A DNA stretch of 64,000 nucleotides from Flavobacterium lindanitolerans (GCF_002846575.1 NZ_PJND01000007.1:1984001-2048000), one strand, 5' to 3'; positions 1 to 9,780 are shown, counted from the stretch's first letter. The notes: generated by a model not told the origin, from the letters alone. Numbers and translations: made by a program.

Positions 1-199
1 GCAACAGGAGCCTAATGCAGATGGATATGTCATTTATTTCGGAAAATCGCCTGAAAAACTGTACGGTTCAATAATGGTATATGGCAAAAATGAATACTAT
101 TTCAGCGGATTAGACCGTTCTGATGCCTATTATTTTCAGATTGAAGCTTTCAACAGTAACGGGATAGGTCCTAAATCCGAAATAAAAAAATCAGAATAA
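1..199 (+). CDS. C-terminal fragment of a secreted protein with a fibronectin-III-like domain
   Basis: The window opens inside a gene; the readable frame starts at base 2 and gives 65 residues before TAA. The fragment has the beta-strand pattern of a fibronectin type III domain, with GYVIYFG, YYFSGLD, YYFQIEAFNSNGIG and a short charged tail. Such domains often close secreted Bacteroidetes glycoside hydrolases, for example family 43 enzymes, and a sugar transporter follows on the same strand, so a carbohydrate-active enzyme is plausible. The catalytic part lies outside the window, so the enzyme identity is inference only. Confidence 0.65.
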   Translation, partial: QQEPNADGYVIYFGKSPEKLYGSIMVYGKNEYYFSGLDRSDAYYFQIEAFNSNGIGPKSEIKKSE

Positions 200-245
200 A
201 AAAAACTTTGTGAAAAAGATTACGCAAACGTTGTATTTTGATTAA

Positions 246-268
246 AAAACGACTTAAGAAATCGTTTT
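246..268. promoter_or_regulatory. inverted repeat upstream of the sugar transporter
   Basis: AAAACGA and TCGTTTT form perfect 7-bp arms around a 9-bp spacer, 125 bp before the transporter start. A TATATTTA box at 317-324, with TTG at 293-295 21 bp upstream, is a possible promoter. The repeat could be an operator for a sugar-responsive regulator, but no regulator gene is adjacent. Confidence 0.3.
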
Positions 269-392
269 CGTTAATAACTAAATCGTAATCTGTTGCAAGG
301 TGTTTTCATATAAATGTATATTTATCAAAAATTAATTGTTTTTATTAAATAGAATCCTATTTTTTATTGCTTTAACTAAACTATCTTAATAA

Positions 393-2228
393 ATGAGTTC
401 AGAAACTAAAACAAATTATCCTGCGCTGTATACGCTGATTACAGTATTTTTCTTCTGGGGATTTATTGCTGCCGGAAACAGCATTTTTATTCCTTTCTGT
501 AAAAACTATTTTTCGTTAGACCAGTTTCAATCACAGCTGATTGATTTTGCTTTCTATACTGCATATTATCTGGGAGCGTTGCTGCTTTTTATTTTCGGAG
601 CCGTGAACGGAAAAGACCTGGTTGGCAAATGGGGATATAAAAGAAGTATTGTTTACGGATTGCTATTTTCTGCCTTAGGAGCCGGAGCCATGATTGTTGC
701 GGTAGAAGCGAATGTATATGCAGGAATGTTGGTAGGTTTGTTTATAGTTGCCTTAGGATTCTCATTGCAGCAAACAGCAGCAAACCCATTTGCTGTTTTA
801 TTGGGTGACCCGAAAACGGGTACCAGCCGTCAAAACCTTGCAGGTGGTATTAACTCTTTCGGAACGACAATCGGGCCAATTGTTGTTGGTTTTGCTTTGT
901 TTGGAACGGCAGCAGCAGTAAGTGATGAACAGATTAAAGGATTAGGTTTGGATAAAGTAATCCTGTTATATGTAGGAGTGGGAATCTTATTCTTGATAGC
1001 AGCAAGCGTTTTCTTCTTCTCGAAAAAACTTCCATCCGGAATTTCGGACGAGCCAATGGAAAAAGCAAATAAAGCGATGACTACTTTAATTGTCATGACG
1101 GGTCTTTTGGCCATAATGTTTGCGCCCGTTTTCAACAGCTATAATTCACCGGAAGCAAAAAAGATAGTTGAAATTGAAAAGTCAATCGAACCTATAACGA
1201 AAGACATCAAAAAATTAAGCGATAATCTGGTAAAGATTAAAAAAGATAAAGTGCTTACTGAAGAAGAAAAAAATACAGCTTCCGAATCAATCAAAAGCGA
1301 AATCAAAGTATTGGAATTGAGTGTTGAACCACAGCATAAAGAAATTCAGGAAATCAGACACCCGCTTGAAAAATACAGAATGTATTGGCTGTCTGGCGCT
1401 TTATTGGTAATCGTGGGCGGGCTTTTATTCGCAAACCGAAGCGCACAAAAGAAAAACGAAGGCTGGGGTGCCATGAAATACCCGCAGTTGGTTTTAGGAA
1501 TGCTGGCTATTTTCACCTATGTAGGAGTTGAGGTTGCTGTAGGAAGTAACCTGGGAGAACTATTGAAACTGCCTGAATTTGGAAGTTTCCAATCATCGGA
1601 AATCGCACCTTATATCTCAATGTACTGGGGAAGTTTGATGATTGGCCGTTGGGCAGGAGCTATCAGTGTTTTTAACCTGTCTGCAAGCAAAAGAAAACTA
1701 GCCCTTATTATTGTTCCATTGATAGCCTTTTCGGTTATTATTGGCGTAAATACATTGGCGCAGCAAGATATGACCTCACTATACTATTATGTAATCTGTG
1801 TGTTATTGCAGGTTTTGGTTTTCTTCCTAAGCAAGAACAAACCGGCCAGAACATTAATCTTATTTGGACTAATGGGTGTTACTGCCATGCTGATTGGATT
1901 GTTCTCTACGGGAACCGTTGCAATCTACGCTTTCCTTGCAGGAGGTTTGGCTTGTAGTATTATGTGGCCGTCTATCTTTACATTATCAATTACGGGTCTT
2001 GGAAAATACACAGCTCAAGGGTCGGCTTTCCTGGTAATGATGATTTTAGGAGGAGGAATTATCCCGCCAATTCAAGGAAAATTATCAGATATTATCGGAA
2101 TACACGCTTCGTATGTAATACCGGTAATCTGTTTCTCCTACCTTACATTCTTTGCGATAGCCGTAAAAGGAATACTGAAGAGGCAGAATATTGACGTCGA
2201 CGCCATTGAAGCCGAAGGAGCCCATTAA
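393..2228 (+). CDS. FucP-type sugar:H+ symporter (MFS) with a central coiled-coil insert
   Basis: A polytopic inner-membrane protein of the glucose/galactose/fucose symporter branch of the major facilitator superfamily. The N-terminus ([19 protein letters not shown]) and the segment [18 protein letters not shown] match that branch. At 611 aa it is much longer than the usual 410-440 aa. The extra length sits between the two six-helix halves: additional hydrophobic segments around residues 230-250 and 330-350 flank a highly charged K/E-rich stretch (about 250-330) that should form an antiparallel coiled coil outside the membrane. It follows the fibronectin-domain protein, suggesting uptake of the sugar that enzyme releases. 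The exact sugar cannot be read from sequence. Confidence 0.88.
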   Translation: MSSETKTNYPALYTLITVFFFWGFIAAGNSIFIPFCKNYFSLDQFQSQLIDFAFYTAYYLGALLLFIFGAVNGKDLVGKWGYKRSIVYGLLFSALGAGAMIVAVEANVYAGMLVGLFIVALGFSLQQTAANPFAVLLGDPKTGTSRQNLAGGINSFGTTIGPIVVGFALFGTAAAVSDEQIKGLGLDKVILLYVGVGILFLIAASVFFFSKKLPSGISDEPMEKANKAMTTLIVMTGLLAIMFAPVFNSYNSPEAKKIVEIEKSIEPITKDIKKLSDNLVKIKKDKVLTEEEKNTASESIKSEIKVLELSVEPQHKEIQEIRHPLEKYRMYWLSGALLVIVGGLLFANRSAQKKNEGWGAMKYPQLVLGMLAIFTYVGVEVAVGSNLGELLKLPEFGSFQSSEIAPYISMYWGSLMIGRWAGAISVFNLSASKRKLALIIVPLIAFSVIIGVNTLAQQDMTSLYYYVICVLLQVLVFFLSKNKPARTLILFGLMGVTAMLIGLFSTGTVAIYAFLAGGLACSIMWPSIFTLSITGLGKYTAQGSAFLVMMILGGGIIPPIQGKLSDIIGIHASYVIPVICFSYLTFFAIAVKGILKRQNIDVDAIEAEGAH

Positions 2229-2255
2229 TTTATTCTTAATGAATTCATAATAACG

Positions 2256-2298
2256 AATCCGAAGCAGATTGTATTTCCTACATTTGCTTCGGATTTTT
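2256..2298 (+). terminator. rho-independent terminator after the sugar transporter
   Basis: An 11-bp stem (AATCCGAAGCA with TGCTTCGGATT; arms 2256-2266 and 2285-2295) is followed by a T run that ends just before the next start codon. Confidence 0.8.
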
Positions 2299-2305
2299 AC
2301 TTCTC

Positions 2306-3217
2306 ATGAGACTTTCAAAATATTATCTGGCAGCCATTACAGCTTTTGTAATCTGGGGATTCTTTAGTTTGGCTTTAAAGCCGTTACACCTATATCCATC
2401 ACTGGACATTCTATTTTACAGGGTATTCCTATGTGTCGTTCTCATGATGGGAATCAATCTCCTTTTTAGAAAAAAGACTTTAAAGGAAACAAAGGAAAAT
2501 TTCAGGCTGATGTCGGCAACCCAAAAGAGAAATGTCGTACTCCTGACTTTGGGAGGTTCTTTGCTGTTGTCTGCCAACTGGTTTTTCTTTATCTATGTCA
2601 TGAACCACGTGAGTGTCAAGGCTGCATCTTTTGCCTATCTGGTTTGTCCGATACTCACCACCGTTTTTGCCTATTTTATACTGAAGGAAAAACTAAACAA
2701 ATGGCAATGGACAGCGGTAGGCTTGAGTATTTTTAGCTGTGTTCTGTTGTCGTTTAATCATTTTATGGATATTTTTTACAGCCTGATAGTAGCTGCTACC
2801 TATGCTTTGTATCTGGTTTCACAAAGAAAAAATACAGCAATTGACAAATTTTTACTGCTTACATTACAACTGACAACCACAGCAATTATCCTATTGCCTT
2901 TCTATCCGTTTTATAGTTCAGAAGTACCAACGGCCTTTAATTTTTACTTTTATCTGGTTATCATAGTGGTTTTGTTTACTATTATTCCGCTATTCCTGAA
3001 TTTATACGCACTGAAAGGAGTCAATTCGTCAACAGTCGGAATATTGCTTTATATCAATCCGCTGATTAATTTTTTCCTTGCCATTTTTTATTACAAGGAA
3101 GAAATTACGACGTTCCAGATTATTGCCTATTCCTTAATACTACTGTCGATTATTATTTTTAACAGCAAGCACATCTTTAAACCGAAAACAAAAGAACTAC
3201 AGCCTAAAGATGTATAA
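2306..3217 (+). CDS. rarD: RarD-like EamA-family permease
   Basis: An inner-membrane protein of 303 aa with about ten hydrophobic segments and the two-fold EamA/DMT repeat. The start (YYLAAITAFVIWGFFSLALK) and the central ANWFFFIYVMNHVSVKAASF are characteristic of the RarD branch, whose usual length is about 295-305 aa. RarD proteins are drug/metabolite exporters; the substrate is not established. The gene starts right after the upstream terminator, and the ATG lacks an obvious ribosome binding site, as is normal in this phylum. The C-terminal tail is charged (KPKTKELQPKDV) and probably cytoplasmic. Confidence 0.85.
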   Translation: MRLSKYYLAAITAFVIWGFFSLALKPLHLYPSLDILFYRVFLCVVLMMGINLLFRKKTLKETKENFRLMSATQKRNVVLLTLGGSLLLSANWFFFIYVMNHVSVKAASFAYLVCPILTTVFAYFILKEKLNKWQWTAVGLSIFSCVLLSFNHFMDIFYSLIVAATYALYLVSQRKNTAIDKFLLLTLQLTTTAIILLPFYPFYSSEVPTAFNFYFYLVIIVVLFTIIPLFLNLYALKGVNSSTVGILLYINPLINFFLAIFYYKEEITTFQIIAYSLILLSIIIFNSKHIFKPKTKELQPKDV

Positions 3218-3244
3218 TTCATTTTATATCCCGATTTTTGCATC

Positions 3245-4369
3245 ATGAAAAAAGTTTATCTTGATAATGCTTCTACAACAGCGCTACGACCTGAAGTTAT
3301 TCAGGAAATAACGCATGTCCTGCAGGAAGAATATGGAAATCCGTCTTCAACACACAGTTTTGGCAGGTCGGCTAAAAACATATTGGAATCGTCAAGAAAA
3401 TTGATTGCAAAGCAATTGAACGCATCAGCACAGGAAATAATTTTTACTTCCGGAGGTACAGAAGCAAATAACTGGATTCTCCGTTCGGCAATAAAAGATT
3501 TAAAAGTAAAAAGAATTATCACGAGCAAGATTGAGCATCATGCAGTACTTAATACGGTTTTGGCCTTACAGACAGAATATGGCGTTGAAGTAGACTTTGT
3601 CAATCTGAATTCAAAAGGAGAGGCAGACATCAATAATTTGGTAGAATTGCTTTCTCAGGATAAGCCCACGTTGGTTACCTTGATGCATGTAAACAATGAA
3701 ACAGGAACTGTTTTAGATATAGAAAAAGTAGCCCGGTTGTGTAAGCAATACAATGCACTTTTTCATTCAGATACGGTACAGTCTGTTGGCAAGACAGAAA
3801 TTGACCTTCAAAAAGCAGAAGTTGATTTTATTGTTGCCAGCGCCCATAAATTTCATGGGCCAAAAGGTATAGGTTTTGCTTTTATAAGAAAAAATCCGGG
3901 CATAAACCCAATGATTTTTGGAGGCGAACAGGAAAAAGGACTTCGCGCCGGAACAGAAGGCGTACATAATATTGCCGGTATGGCAAAAGCACTGGAGATT
4001 TCCTATGTAAATTTAGAGGCAGAAAGAAGGCAAATCCAAGACCTAAAAGATTATTTTGTAGAGAAGCTGCAAACTAATTTTCCGGATTTTAAAATAAATG
4101 GAAACCCGGAAGGTTTCTATAACATCATCAATGTTTTATTGCCATTTTCTGATGAAAAGACCGCTATGATTCTTTTTAATCTTGATATGAAAGGGATAGC
4201 TGTTTCCAGAGGTAGTGCCTGTCAATCGGGAAGTATCAAACCATCACATGTATTAAAAGAAATGCTTTCTGAAGAAGATTTGAAAAAACCTAGCCTAAGA
4301 ATTTCATTTAGTCATTTTAATACGCAGGAAGACATAGACTTGCTGATTGAAGCCTTAAAAACAGTTTAA
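3245..4369 (+). CDS. cysteine desulfurase (IscS/NifS-like, aminotransferase class V)
   Basis: A PLP enzyme that converts cysteine to alanine and leaves a persulfide for Fe-S cluster or thiolation pathways. The family opening YLDNASTTALRPEV is present, the PLP lysine is Lys202 in SAHKFHGPKG, and the persulfide cysteine is Cys326 in RGSACQSGS. Other family motifs are SGGTEANN, HVNNETGT and LRAGTEGVHNIAG. The length of 374 aa is close to the family norm of about 380-400. No iscU or suf partner gene is adjacent, so it may be a secondary desulfurase. It starts 27 bp after rarD and may be co-transcribed with it. Confidence 0.9.
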   Translation: MKKVYLDNASTTALRPEVIQEITHVLQEEYGNPSSTHSFGRSAKNILESSRKLIAKQLNASAQEIIFTSGGTEANNWILRSAIKDLKVKRIITSKIEHHAVLNTVLALQTEYGVEVDFVNLNSKGEADINNLVELLSQDKPTLVTLMHVNNETGTVLDIEKVARLCKQYNALFHSDTVQSVGKTEIDLQKAEVDFIVASAHKFHGPKGIGFAFIRKNPGINPMIFGGEQEKGLRAGTEGVHNIAGMAKALEISYVNLEAERRQIQDLKDYFVEKLQTNFPDFKINGNPEGFYNIINVLLPFSDEKTAMILFNLDMKGIAVSRGSACQSGSIKPSHVLKEMLSEEDLKKPSLRISFSHFNTQEDIDLLIEALKTV

Positions 4370-4444
4370 TATTGTTAAAAACCAAATCTGAAATCTTATT
4401 TTTTACCACAGATTACAGGATTATAAAATTTTTTATTTACGAAG

Positions 4445-4490
4445 TCCAAAATCTTCAATCTGAAATCTAAAATCCAAAATCTCAAATCTT
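4445..4490. repeat. AATCTAAAATC-type intergenic repeat
   Basis: Imperfect tandem copies of (C)AAAATCT / AATCTGAAATC occupy the gap before the outer-membrane protein gene. The same word recurs at 5273-5301. Degenerate AATC/AAAT strings like this are common between flavobacterial genes and have no known function. Confidence 0.6.
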
Positions 4491-4539
4491 TAACACCAGA
4501 TTCTAATTATTTCTCTAAGTTTGTGTAAAAACAAACTTT

Positions 4540-5175
4540 ATGAAACGAGTAATAATTACTTCGATGGCCATTTTGGGCTTTATCGTTACTTCCTCCGCAC
4601 AAAATAAAGGAAAAATAGAAATCGGGCTTAACGCTGGCTTAAATTCATCTAATGCGAGTACAGGATATGATTCTGCTGACCCAAGCATAGGTTTTAATTT
4701 TGGAGCTTCAGCCGATTATTACTTTTCTAATAGCTGGAGTCTTAAAGCAAAATTAATATACGACAGAAAAGGATGGGATAATGACCTTATTCAGGTTTCT
4801 GACCAATTTGACCCTGTAGTTCGTTATGCGAGTACAGATATTAATTTAGATTATCTTACGGTTCCTTTAATGGCCAGCTGGCATTTTGGTAACAGAAAGA
4901 ACTGGTACCTGAACTTTGGCCCTTACATAGGCTTTTTAATGAATGCCAAAGAAACAAGGTTTGATTCTGACATCAAGGAAAGTTTTAATAAGGTAGATGG
5001 CGGACTTGCCTTTGGACTTGGTGTAAAAATTCCGGTATCAGACAAGTTTAAAGTTTTTATCGAATATGAAGGACAGGGTGGTATGGCAGAGCTATTTAAA
5101 TATAATGATTATGATGATACTATTATGAACGCCAGAAGCTCCCTTAATGTGGGTATAAACTTTTTGCTTTATTAA
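4540..5175 (+). CDS. porin-family outer-membrane beta-barrel protein
   Basis: The 211-aa product has a signal peptide (cleavage after about residue 20, SSAQ|NKG). It then shows alternating aromatic/aliphatic strands typical of the Bacteroidetes OMP_b-brl_2 type barrel: GKIEIGLNAGLNSSN near the start, NLDYLTVPLMASWHF and LNFGPYIGFLMNAK in the middle, GLAFGLGVKIPV and SSLNVGINFLLY at the end. It should fold as a small barrel of about eight strands in the outer membrane. No ligand or function can be assigned. Confidence 0.8.
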   Translation: MKRVIITSMAILGFIVTSSAQNKGKIEIGLNAGLNSSNASTGYDSADPSIGFNFGASADYYFSNSWSLKAKLIYDRKGWDNDLIQVSDQFDPVVRYASTDINLDYLTVPLMASWHFGNRKNWYLNFGPYIGFLMNAKETRFDSDIKESFNKVDGGLAFGLGVKIPVSDKFKVFIEYEGQGGMAELFKYNDYDDTIMNARSSLNVGINFLLY

Positions 5176-5180
5176 GTGAA

Positions 5181-5207
5181 GCAGTAGGCAGTAAGCAGTA
5201 GGCAGTA
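5181..5207. repeat. heptamer tandem repeat GCAGTAG
   Basis: Four consecutive copies read GCAGTAG, GCAGTAA, GCAGTAG, GCAGTA, directly after the outer-membrane protein stop codon. It is a short simple repeat with no coding role. Confidence 0.8.
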
Positions 5208-5232
5208 CTCAGAAATCAGAAAACAAATTCAT

Positions 5233-5268
5233 AAAAAAAACCGTTTTGAAATCCAAAACGGTTTTTTT
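5233..5268. terminator. bidirectional terminator between the outer-membrane protein gene and lpdA
   Basis: The stem CCGTTTTG / CAAAACGG (5241-5248, 5254-5261) is flanked by A runs on the left and T runs on the right, so it can serve the convergent genes on both strands. Confidence 0.85.
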
Positions 5269-5272
5269 ATTA

Positions 5273-5301
5273 TCTAAATCTAAAATCTCAAATCAAAAAT
5301 C
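5273..5301. repeat. second AATCTAAAATC-type repeat
   Basis: ATCTAAATCTAAAATCTC and neighbours fill the space between the terminator and the lpdA stop codon; same family as the repeat near 4.45 kb. Confidence 0.55.
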
Positions 5302-6690
5302 CTACAAATGTATCACTTCACCATAAGCATCAGCTGCAGCTTCCATAATTGCCTCGCTCATAGTTGGGTGAGGGTGGATAGACTTGATGATTTCATGGCC
5401 TGTAGTTTCTAATTTTCTGGCAACAACTGCTTCAGCAATCATATCAGTTACACCGGAACCAATCATGTGGCATCCTAACCATTCTCCATATTTAGCATCA
5501 AAAATAACTTTTACGAAACCATCAGGAGTTCCGGCAGCTTTTGCCTTACCTGAAGCAGAGAAAGGAAACTTACCAATTTTCAATTCGTAACCTTTTTCAC
5601 GTGCCTGTTTTTCTGTTAAACCAACAGAAGCGATTTCAGGTGTAGCATACGTACAACCAGGAACATTTCCATAATCGATTGGCTCTACGTGAAGGCCGGC
5701 AATTTTTTCAACACAAAGAATTCCTTCAGCTGAAGCTACGTGTGCCAATGCCTGACCAGGAACTACATCACCAATAGCATAATAGCCAGGAATGTTGGTT
5801 TGGTAGTAAGGGTTCACTACAATTTTATCTCTGTCTGTTGCGATTCCAACTTCTTCAAGTCCTATGTTTTCAATGTTTGATTTAATTCCAACAGCAGAAA
5901 GCACAATATCAGCCTCAAGGATTTCTTCTCCTTTTGAAGTTTTTACGGTAGCTTTTACGCCATTTCCGGAAGTATCTACTTTTTCAACAGAAGCATTTGT
6001 CATAATCTTGATACCGGCTTTTTTCAAAGAACGCTCAAATTGTTTTGAGATATCTTCGTCCTCAACCGGAACAATGTTTGGCATAAACTCAACAATGGTA
6101 ACTTCAGTTCCCATAGCATTGTAGAAATGTGCAAACTCAACTCCAATAGCTCCTGAACCAACAACAATCATTGATTTTGGTTGCTCAGACAATGACATAG
6201 CCTGACGGTAGCCAATTACTTTTTTACCATCTTGAGGAAGGTTTGGCAATTCGCGGGAACGTGCTCCGGTAGCAATGATAATATGGTCTGCAGAATATTC
6301 TGTCGTTTTTCCGTCTTTTCCAACAACATCAATCTTTTTTCCAGGTTTTACTTTTCCGGTACCTTCAATAACATCAATCTTGTTTTTCTTCATCAGGAAC
6401 TGGATGCCTTTGCTCATTCCGTCAGCAACACCACGCGAACGTGAAATGACAGCATTAAAATCCTTGTCAAATTTTTCAACAGTCAAACCGTAGTCAGAAG
6501 CATGTTTTAGGTAATCAAAAACCTGTGCTGATTTTAATAATGCCTTAGTTGGAATACATCCCCAGTTCAAGCAGATACCGCCAAGGTTTTCTTTTTCGAT
6601 AATGGCGACTTTAAAGCCTAATTGCGCTGCTCTGATGGCTGTTACATAACCTCCGGGACCGCTTCCTAAAACAATGATATCGTATTTCAT
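5302..6690 (-). CDS. lpdA: dihydrolipoyl dehydrogenase (E3)
   Basis: A flavoprotein that reoxidises dihydrolipoamide with NAD+ in the pyruvate and 2-oxoglutarate dehydrogenase complexes. The FAD fingerprint GSGPGGYVTAIRAA lies near the N-terminus, the redox disulfide is Cys40/Cys45 in GGICLNWGCIPTK, the NAD motif is VVGSGAIGVEFA, and the His-Glu pair is in HPHPTMSE near the C-terminus. The length of 462 aa is typical. No E1 or E2 gene is adjacent, so it is probably a free-standing copy shared by several complexes. Confidence 0.96.
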   Translation of the reverse strand: MKYDIIVLGSGPGGYVTAIRAAQLGFKVAIIEKENLGGICLNWGCIPTKALLKSAQVFDYLKHASDYGLTVEKFDKDFNAVISRSRGVADGMSKGIQFLMKKNKIDVIEGTGKVKPGKKIDVVGKDGKTTEYSADHIIIATGARSRELPNLPQDGKKVIGYRQAMSLSEQPKSMIVVGSGAIGVEFAHFYNAMGTEVTIVEFMPNIVPVEDEDISKQFERSLKKAGIKIMTNASVEKVDTSGNGVKATVKTSKGEEILEADIVLSAVGIKSNIENIGLEEVGIATDRDKIVVNPYYQTNIPGYYAIGDVVPGQALAHVASAEGILCVEKIAGLHVEPIDYGNVPGCTYATPEIASVGLTEKQAREKGYELKIGKFPFSASGKAKAAGTPDGFVKVIFDAKYGEWLGCHMIGSGVTDMIAEAVVARKLETTGHEIIKSIHPHPTMSEAIMEAAADAYGEVIHL

Positions 6691-6792
6691 TAGAGTATAA
6701 TTTTTTCTTGTTATTTAAGAGTACGAAAATAATTAATTATTTGGTTATGGAAAAGTTTCGCTCTTGCAAAGTTTCCACAACTGCTGTTAGTA

Positions 6793-7077
6793 TCAATTTT
6801 TCTTTTTTGTCACAATTCTTATAAAAGCATACAAAGCCAGAGTTTGTAGCGTAACATTTATGAACACGAGCATAAACCCGAAACCCTCGGAGCCAACAGC
6901 ATAAAACGGATAGGTTTTGTCAATCAGATAAATCGGAAAACTGAGAAAAATAATAATCAGATTGGAGAGATTGACTAAGAACCTGCTTGAAGACTCCTGA
7001 ATGATATAAGTACAGGAAATACCAATAACTATTTCAAGAATAATGACAATAAAAAGAAGTTTGAAGAATAATTTCAT
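6793..7077 (-). CDS. small three-helix membrane protein, unknown
   Basis: The 94 residues contain three clear hydrophobic segments (about 1-25, 35-53 and 65-88) and end in a basic tail (VTKKKN). It starts 10 bp after the ABC transporter stop codon and is the last gene of the truA-ABC transporter run, so it is probably co-transcribed. I do not recognise a family. It could be an accessory membrane protein of the exporter or simply a neighbour. Confidence 0.6.
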   Translation of the reverse strand: MKLFFKLLFIVIILEIVIGISCTYIIQESSSRFLVNLSNLIIIFLSFPIYLIDKTYPFYAVGSEGFGFMLVFINVTLQTLALYAFIRIVTKKKN

Positions 7078-7087
7078 GAGTTGGGTA

Positions 7088-8836
7088 TTAGCTCTCTACT
7101 GCAAACTGTGAGTAGTATAGGTTTTTGTAATAACCTTCTGCCTTGTTAATCAGCTCGTAATGTGTTCCCTGTTCTACTACTTTTCCTTTTTCCATGACAA
7201 TAATCTTATCGGCATTCACAATAGTTGCCAATCGGTGGGCAATCACAATTGAAGTTCTGCCTTTCGTAATGGTTTCCGTAGCCTTTTGAATCAATTCTTC
7301 AGAATAGGAATCAATAGACGAAGTAGCCTCATCAAGAATCAGTATACTCGGATTGCTTACAAAAGCCCTTAAGAAAGCAATAAGCTGTCGCTGTCCGGAA
7401 GAAAGCATTACACCACGTTCTTTTACATTATAATCATAACCATGCGGCAATGTCATTATAAAATCATGCACGCCAATTTCTTTTGCAGCACGGATGACAT
7501 CTTCTCTTGAAATATCCGGATGCTCAAGGGTAATATTGTTGTGAATCGTATCGGCAAAAAGAAATACATCCTGAAGCACCACGGCAATCTGGTTTCTAAG
7601 GCTTTTTAAAGTAAAATCTTTTATATTGGTACCGTCAATCAGTATTTCACCTCCGTTAATTTCATAAAAACGGTTCAGCAGGTTTATAATTGTCGATTTT
7701 CCTGCTCCGGTAGCTCCAACGATAGCAATAGTTTCTCCTTCTTTGACATGAATATTGATGCCTTTCAGAACTTCTTCTTTACCGGTATAGCTGAAATGTA
7801 CATTTTTAAAATCGATATTGCCTTTAAAAGTAGGAGCCGTAACTTTTCCTTTATCCTGAATATGTCCTTCCATATCCAAAACTTCAAAAACACGGTTCGC
7901 AGCAATCATACCCATCTGCATTTCATTGAATTTATCCGCAATCTGGCGTAAAGGATTGTAAAGCATCCCGATAAACATAGTATAAGAGAATAAATCTCCA
8001 AAGGTCGTCGTTCCGTTTGCTGCTACGATGTTCATTCCACCATACCAAACAACCAGGCCAAGAGAAATAGACGAAACAATATCTGCAATCGGGAAAAATA
8101 TAGAGTTGTACCAAACGTTTTTAATCCAGGCTTTTTTATGCTTGTCGTTGATTACTTTGAATTTTTCATATTCGATATCTTCTCTCGAAAATAGCTGTAC
8201 GATTTTCATTCCGGTAACACGTTCCTGTACAAAAGTGTTGAGGTTAGCAATCTGCGTTCTCACTTCTTCAAAAGCCACCTGCATTTTTTTCTGGAAAACG
8301 CGTGTAGCATAAACCAGTACCGGCATGGCGCACATCACAATAATAGTAAGTTTCCAGTTCATGTAGAACATAAAAAGCAATACGACTACCATTTTCAGCA
8401 GGTCACTTATAATCATAAACAACCCCTGACTAAAGATTTTTGAAATGGATTCAATATCAAAAACGGAACGCGTTACCAGTTTCCCGACCGGCTCATTGTC
8501 AAAATATTTCATTTTGAAACTCATCATATGGCCGAAGAGTTTTACACGGATATCTCTGATGATATCTTGTCCGAGCCAATTGGCAAGGAAAACGAAATAA
8601 AATTGCGAAACGACCTCAATAATCAAGGCCCCTGCCATTAATAAGATAAAGTATAATAGTCCGGTAGCGTCTTCCGGTTGTATGTAACTGTCAACGGTAC
8701 GTTTTAATAAAAAAGGACGGAGCGCGGCAAAAACCGACAAAGTAACCGCAAAGAAAATAACCCAGTAATACCGGGTTTTGTACGGTTTGGTATACTCCAT
8801 TATTCGTTTAAATATTTTGGTATCAGATGCTTTCAT
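7088..8836 (-). CDS. MsbA-like ABC exporter (fused permease/ATPase)
   Basis: A homodimer-type ABC exporter of 582 aa. An N-terminal six-helix domain (about 20-320) is followed by an ATPase with Walker A GATGAGKS, Q-loop VVLQDVFLF, signature LSSGQRQL, Walker B SILILDEATS and the H-loop IAHRLAT. The permease segment FDNEPVGKLVTRSVFDIESI fits the lipid/multidrug exporter branch. It starts 14 bp downstream of truA and is followed closely by a small membrane protein. The substrate (lipid A precursor, other lipid or drug) cannot be fixed from sequence. Confidence 0.92.
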   Translation of the reverse strand: MKASDTKIFKRIMEYTKPYKTRYYWVIFFAVTLSVFAALRPFLLKRTVDSYIQPEDATGLLYFILLMAGALIIEVVSQFYFVFLANWLGQDIIRDIRVKLFGHMMSFKMKYFDNEPVGKLVTRSVFDIESISKIFSQGLFMIISDLLKMVVVLLFMFYMNWKLTIIVMCAMPVLVYATRVFQKKMQVAFEEVRTQIANLNTFVQERVTGMKIVQLFSREDIEYEKFKVINDKHKKAWIKNVWYNSIFFPIADIVSSISLGLVVWYGGMNIVAANGTTTFGDLFSYTMFIGMLYNPLRQIADKFNEMQMGMIAANRVFEVLDMEGHIQDKGKVTAPTFKGNIDFKNVHFSYTGKEEVLKGINIHVKEGETIAIVGATGAGKSTIINLLNRFYEINGGEILIDGTNIKDFTLKSLRNQIAVVLQDVFLFADTIHNNITLEHPDISREDVIRAAKEIGVHDFIMTLPHGYDYNVKERGVMLSSGQRQLIAFLRAFVSNPSILILDEATSSIDSYSEELIQKATETITKGRTSIVIAHRLATIVNADKIIVMEKGKVVEQGTHYELINKAEGYYKNLYYSQFAVES

Positions 8837-8850
8837 TTCTTTTTTCGAGG

Positions 8851-9612
8851 CTAATTTTTGTCAATCGGCTGAGTGCCACAAATATAAGGATATTCCACTT
8901 TGGTTAGAAACAGACCCTGGGCTGGGGCAGAAGCTCCGGCTTCATTTCGGTTTTTACTTTCGATTATTTTTCTGAAATCTTCCAGGCTTGTCTTGCCCAT
9001 GCCAACAGCTACTAATGTTCCTACAATGGCACGTACCATATTTCGTAGGAAACGGTCGGCAGCAATTGTAAAGACCAGTTTATGCCCGTCTTGCTTCCAA
9101 TAGGCTTCCATGATTTTGCATTGGAAAGTTTTTACATCGGTATTCACTTTTGAAAAACACTGAAAATCGCTGAATTCGAAAAGAATTTTTGCGGCCTGGT
9201 TCATTTTTTCCATATCAAGAGCCTGATGGCAGTACCAGCTTAAAGGTTCTTCAAAGACATCCTTTACGGTTGTAACATGATATTCGTAAGTTCTTTTCAC
9301 CGCATCAAACCGGGCATGGGCATCATCCGCAACAGTATGGATTTTAAGAATGGCAATATCTTTGGGTAGATATGAATTGAGCCTGTTCTTTAAAATTGTT
9401 GCCTCAAAAGAAATTTCCGTATCAAAATGGGCAAACATTTGTTTGGCATGAACGCCGGTATCTGTTCTTCCCGCACCAGTAATTTCAATATCGCTCCGAA
9501 GCAGGACAGCAATAGCCTTGCCCAGCGTTTCCTGCACAGAAGGAGCGTTAGGTTGTTGTTGCCAGCCGTGGTAATTTTTGCCGTTATAGGCAAATTCGAT
9601 GAAATATCTCAA
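8851..9612 (-). CDS. truA: tRNA pseudouridine(38-40) synthase TruA
   Basis: The enzyme isomerises uridines 38-40 in the anticodon stem of many tRNAs. The catalytic Asp51 sits in GAGRTDTGVHA. The N-terminal RYFIEFAYNGKNYHGWQ and the C-terminal RFLRNMVRAIVGTLV and AGASAPAQGLFL are TruA signatures. At 253 aa it has normal length. It is the first gene of a three-gene run with an ABC exporter and a small membrane protein. Confidence 0.96.
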   Translation of the reverse strand: MRYFIEFAYNGKNYHGWQQQPNAPSVQETLGKAIAVLLRSDIEITGAGRTDTGVHAKQMFAHFDTEISFEATILKNRLNSYLPKDIAILKIHTVADDAHARFDAVKRTYEYHVTTVKDVFEEPLSWYCHQALDMEKMNQAAKILFEFSDFQCFSKVNTDVKTFQCKIMEAYWKQDGHKLVFTIAADRFLRNMVRAIVGTLVAVGMGKTSLEDFRKIIESKNRNEAGASAPAQGLFLTKVEYPYICGTQPIDKN

Positions 9613-9640
9613 GGTGAAGTAAATCCAAAGTTTTGAAAAA

Positions 9641-9648
9641 CAAAGATA
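9641..9648 (-). promoter_or_regulatory. candidate -7 element for truA
   Basis: On the minus strand the box reads TATCTTTG, a full match to the Bacteroidetes TAnnTTTG element, 29 bp before the truA start. A good -33 TTG is not visible. Confidence 0.4.
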
Positions 9649-9780
9649 GTCATAAGTTTTATAGGAGTAAGAATGCAGGGTTTCAAATTTTTCTTAAAGT
9701 TATGAACTAAAAGAGTTTTGTTTTTTAGATTCAGGACTCCGGAAACTTTGTAATTTTATCCGGCCTAATTTTTAAGACAT

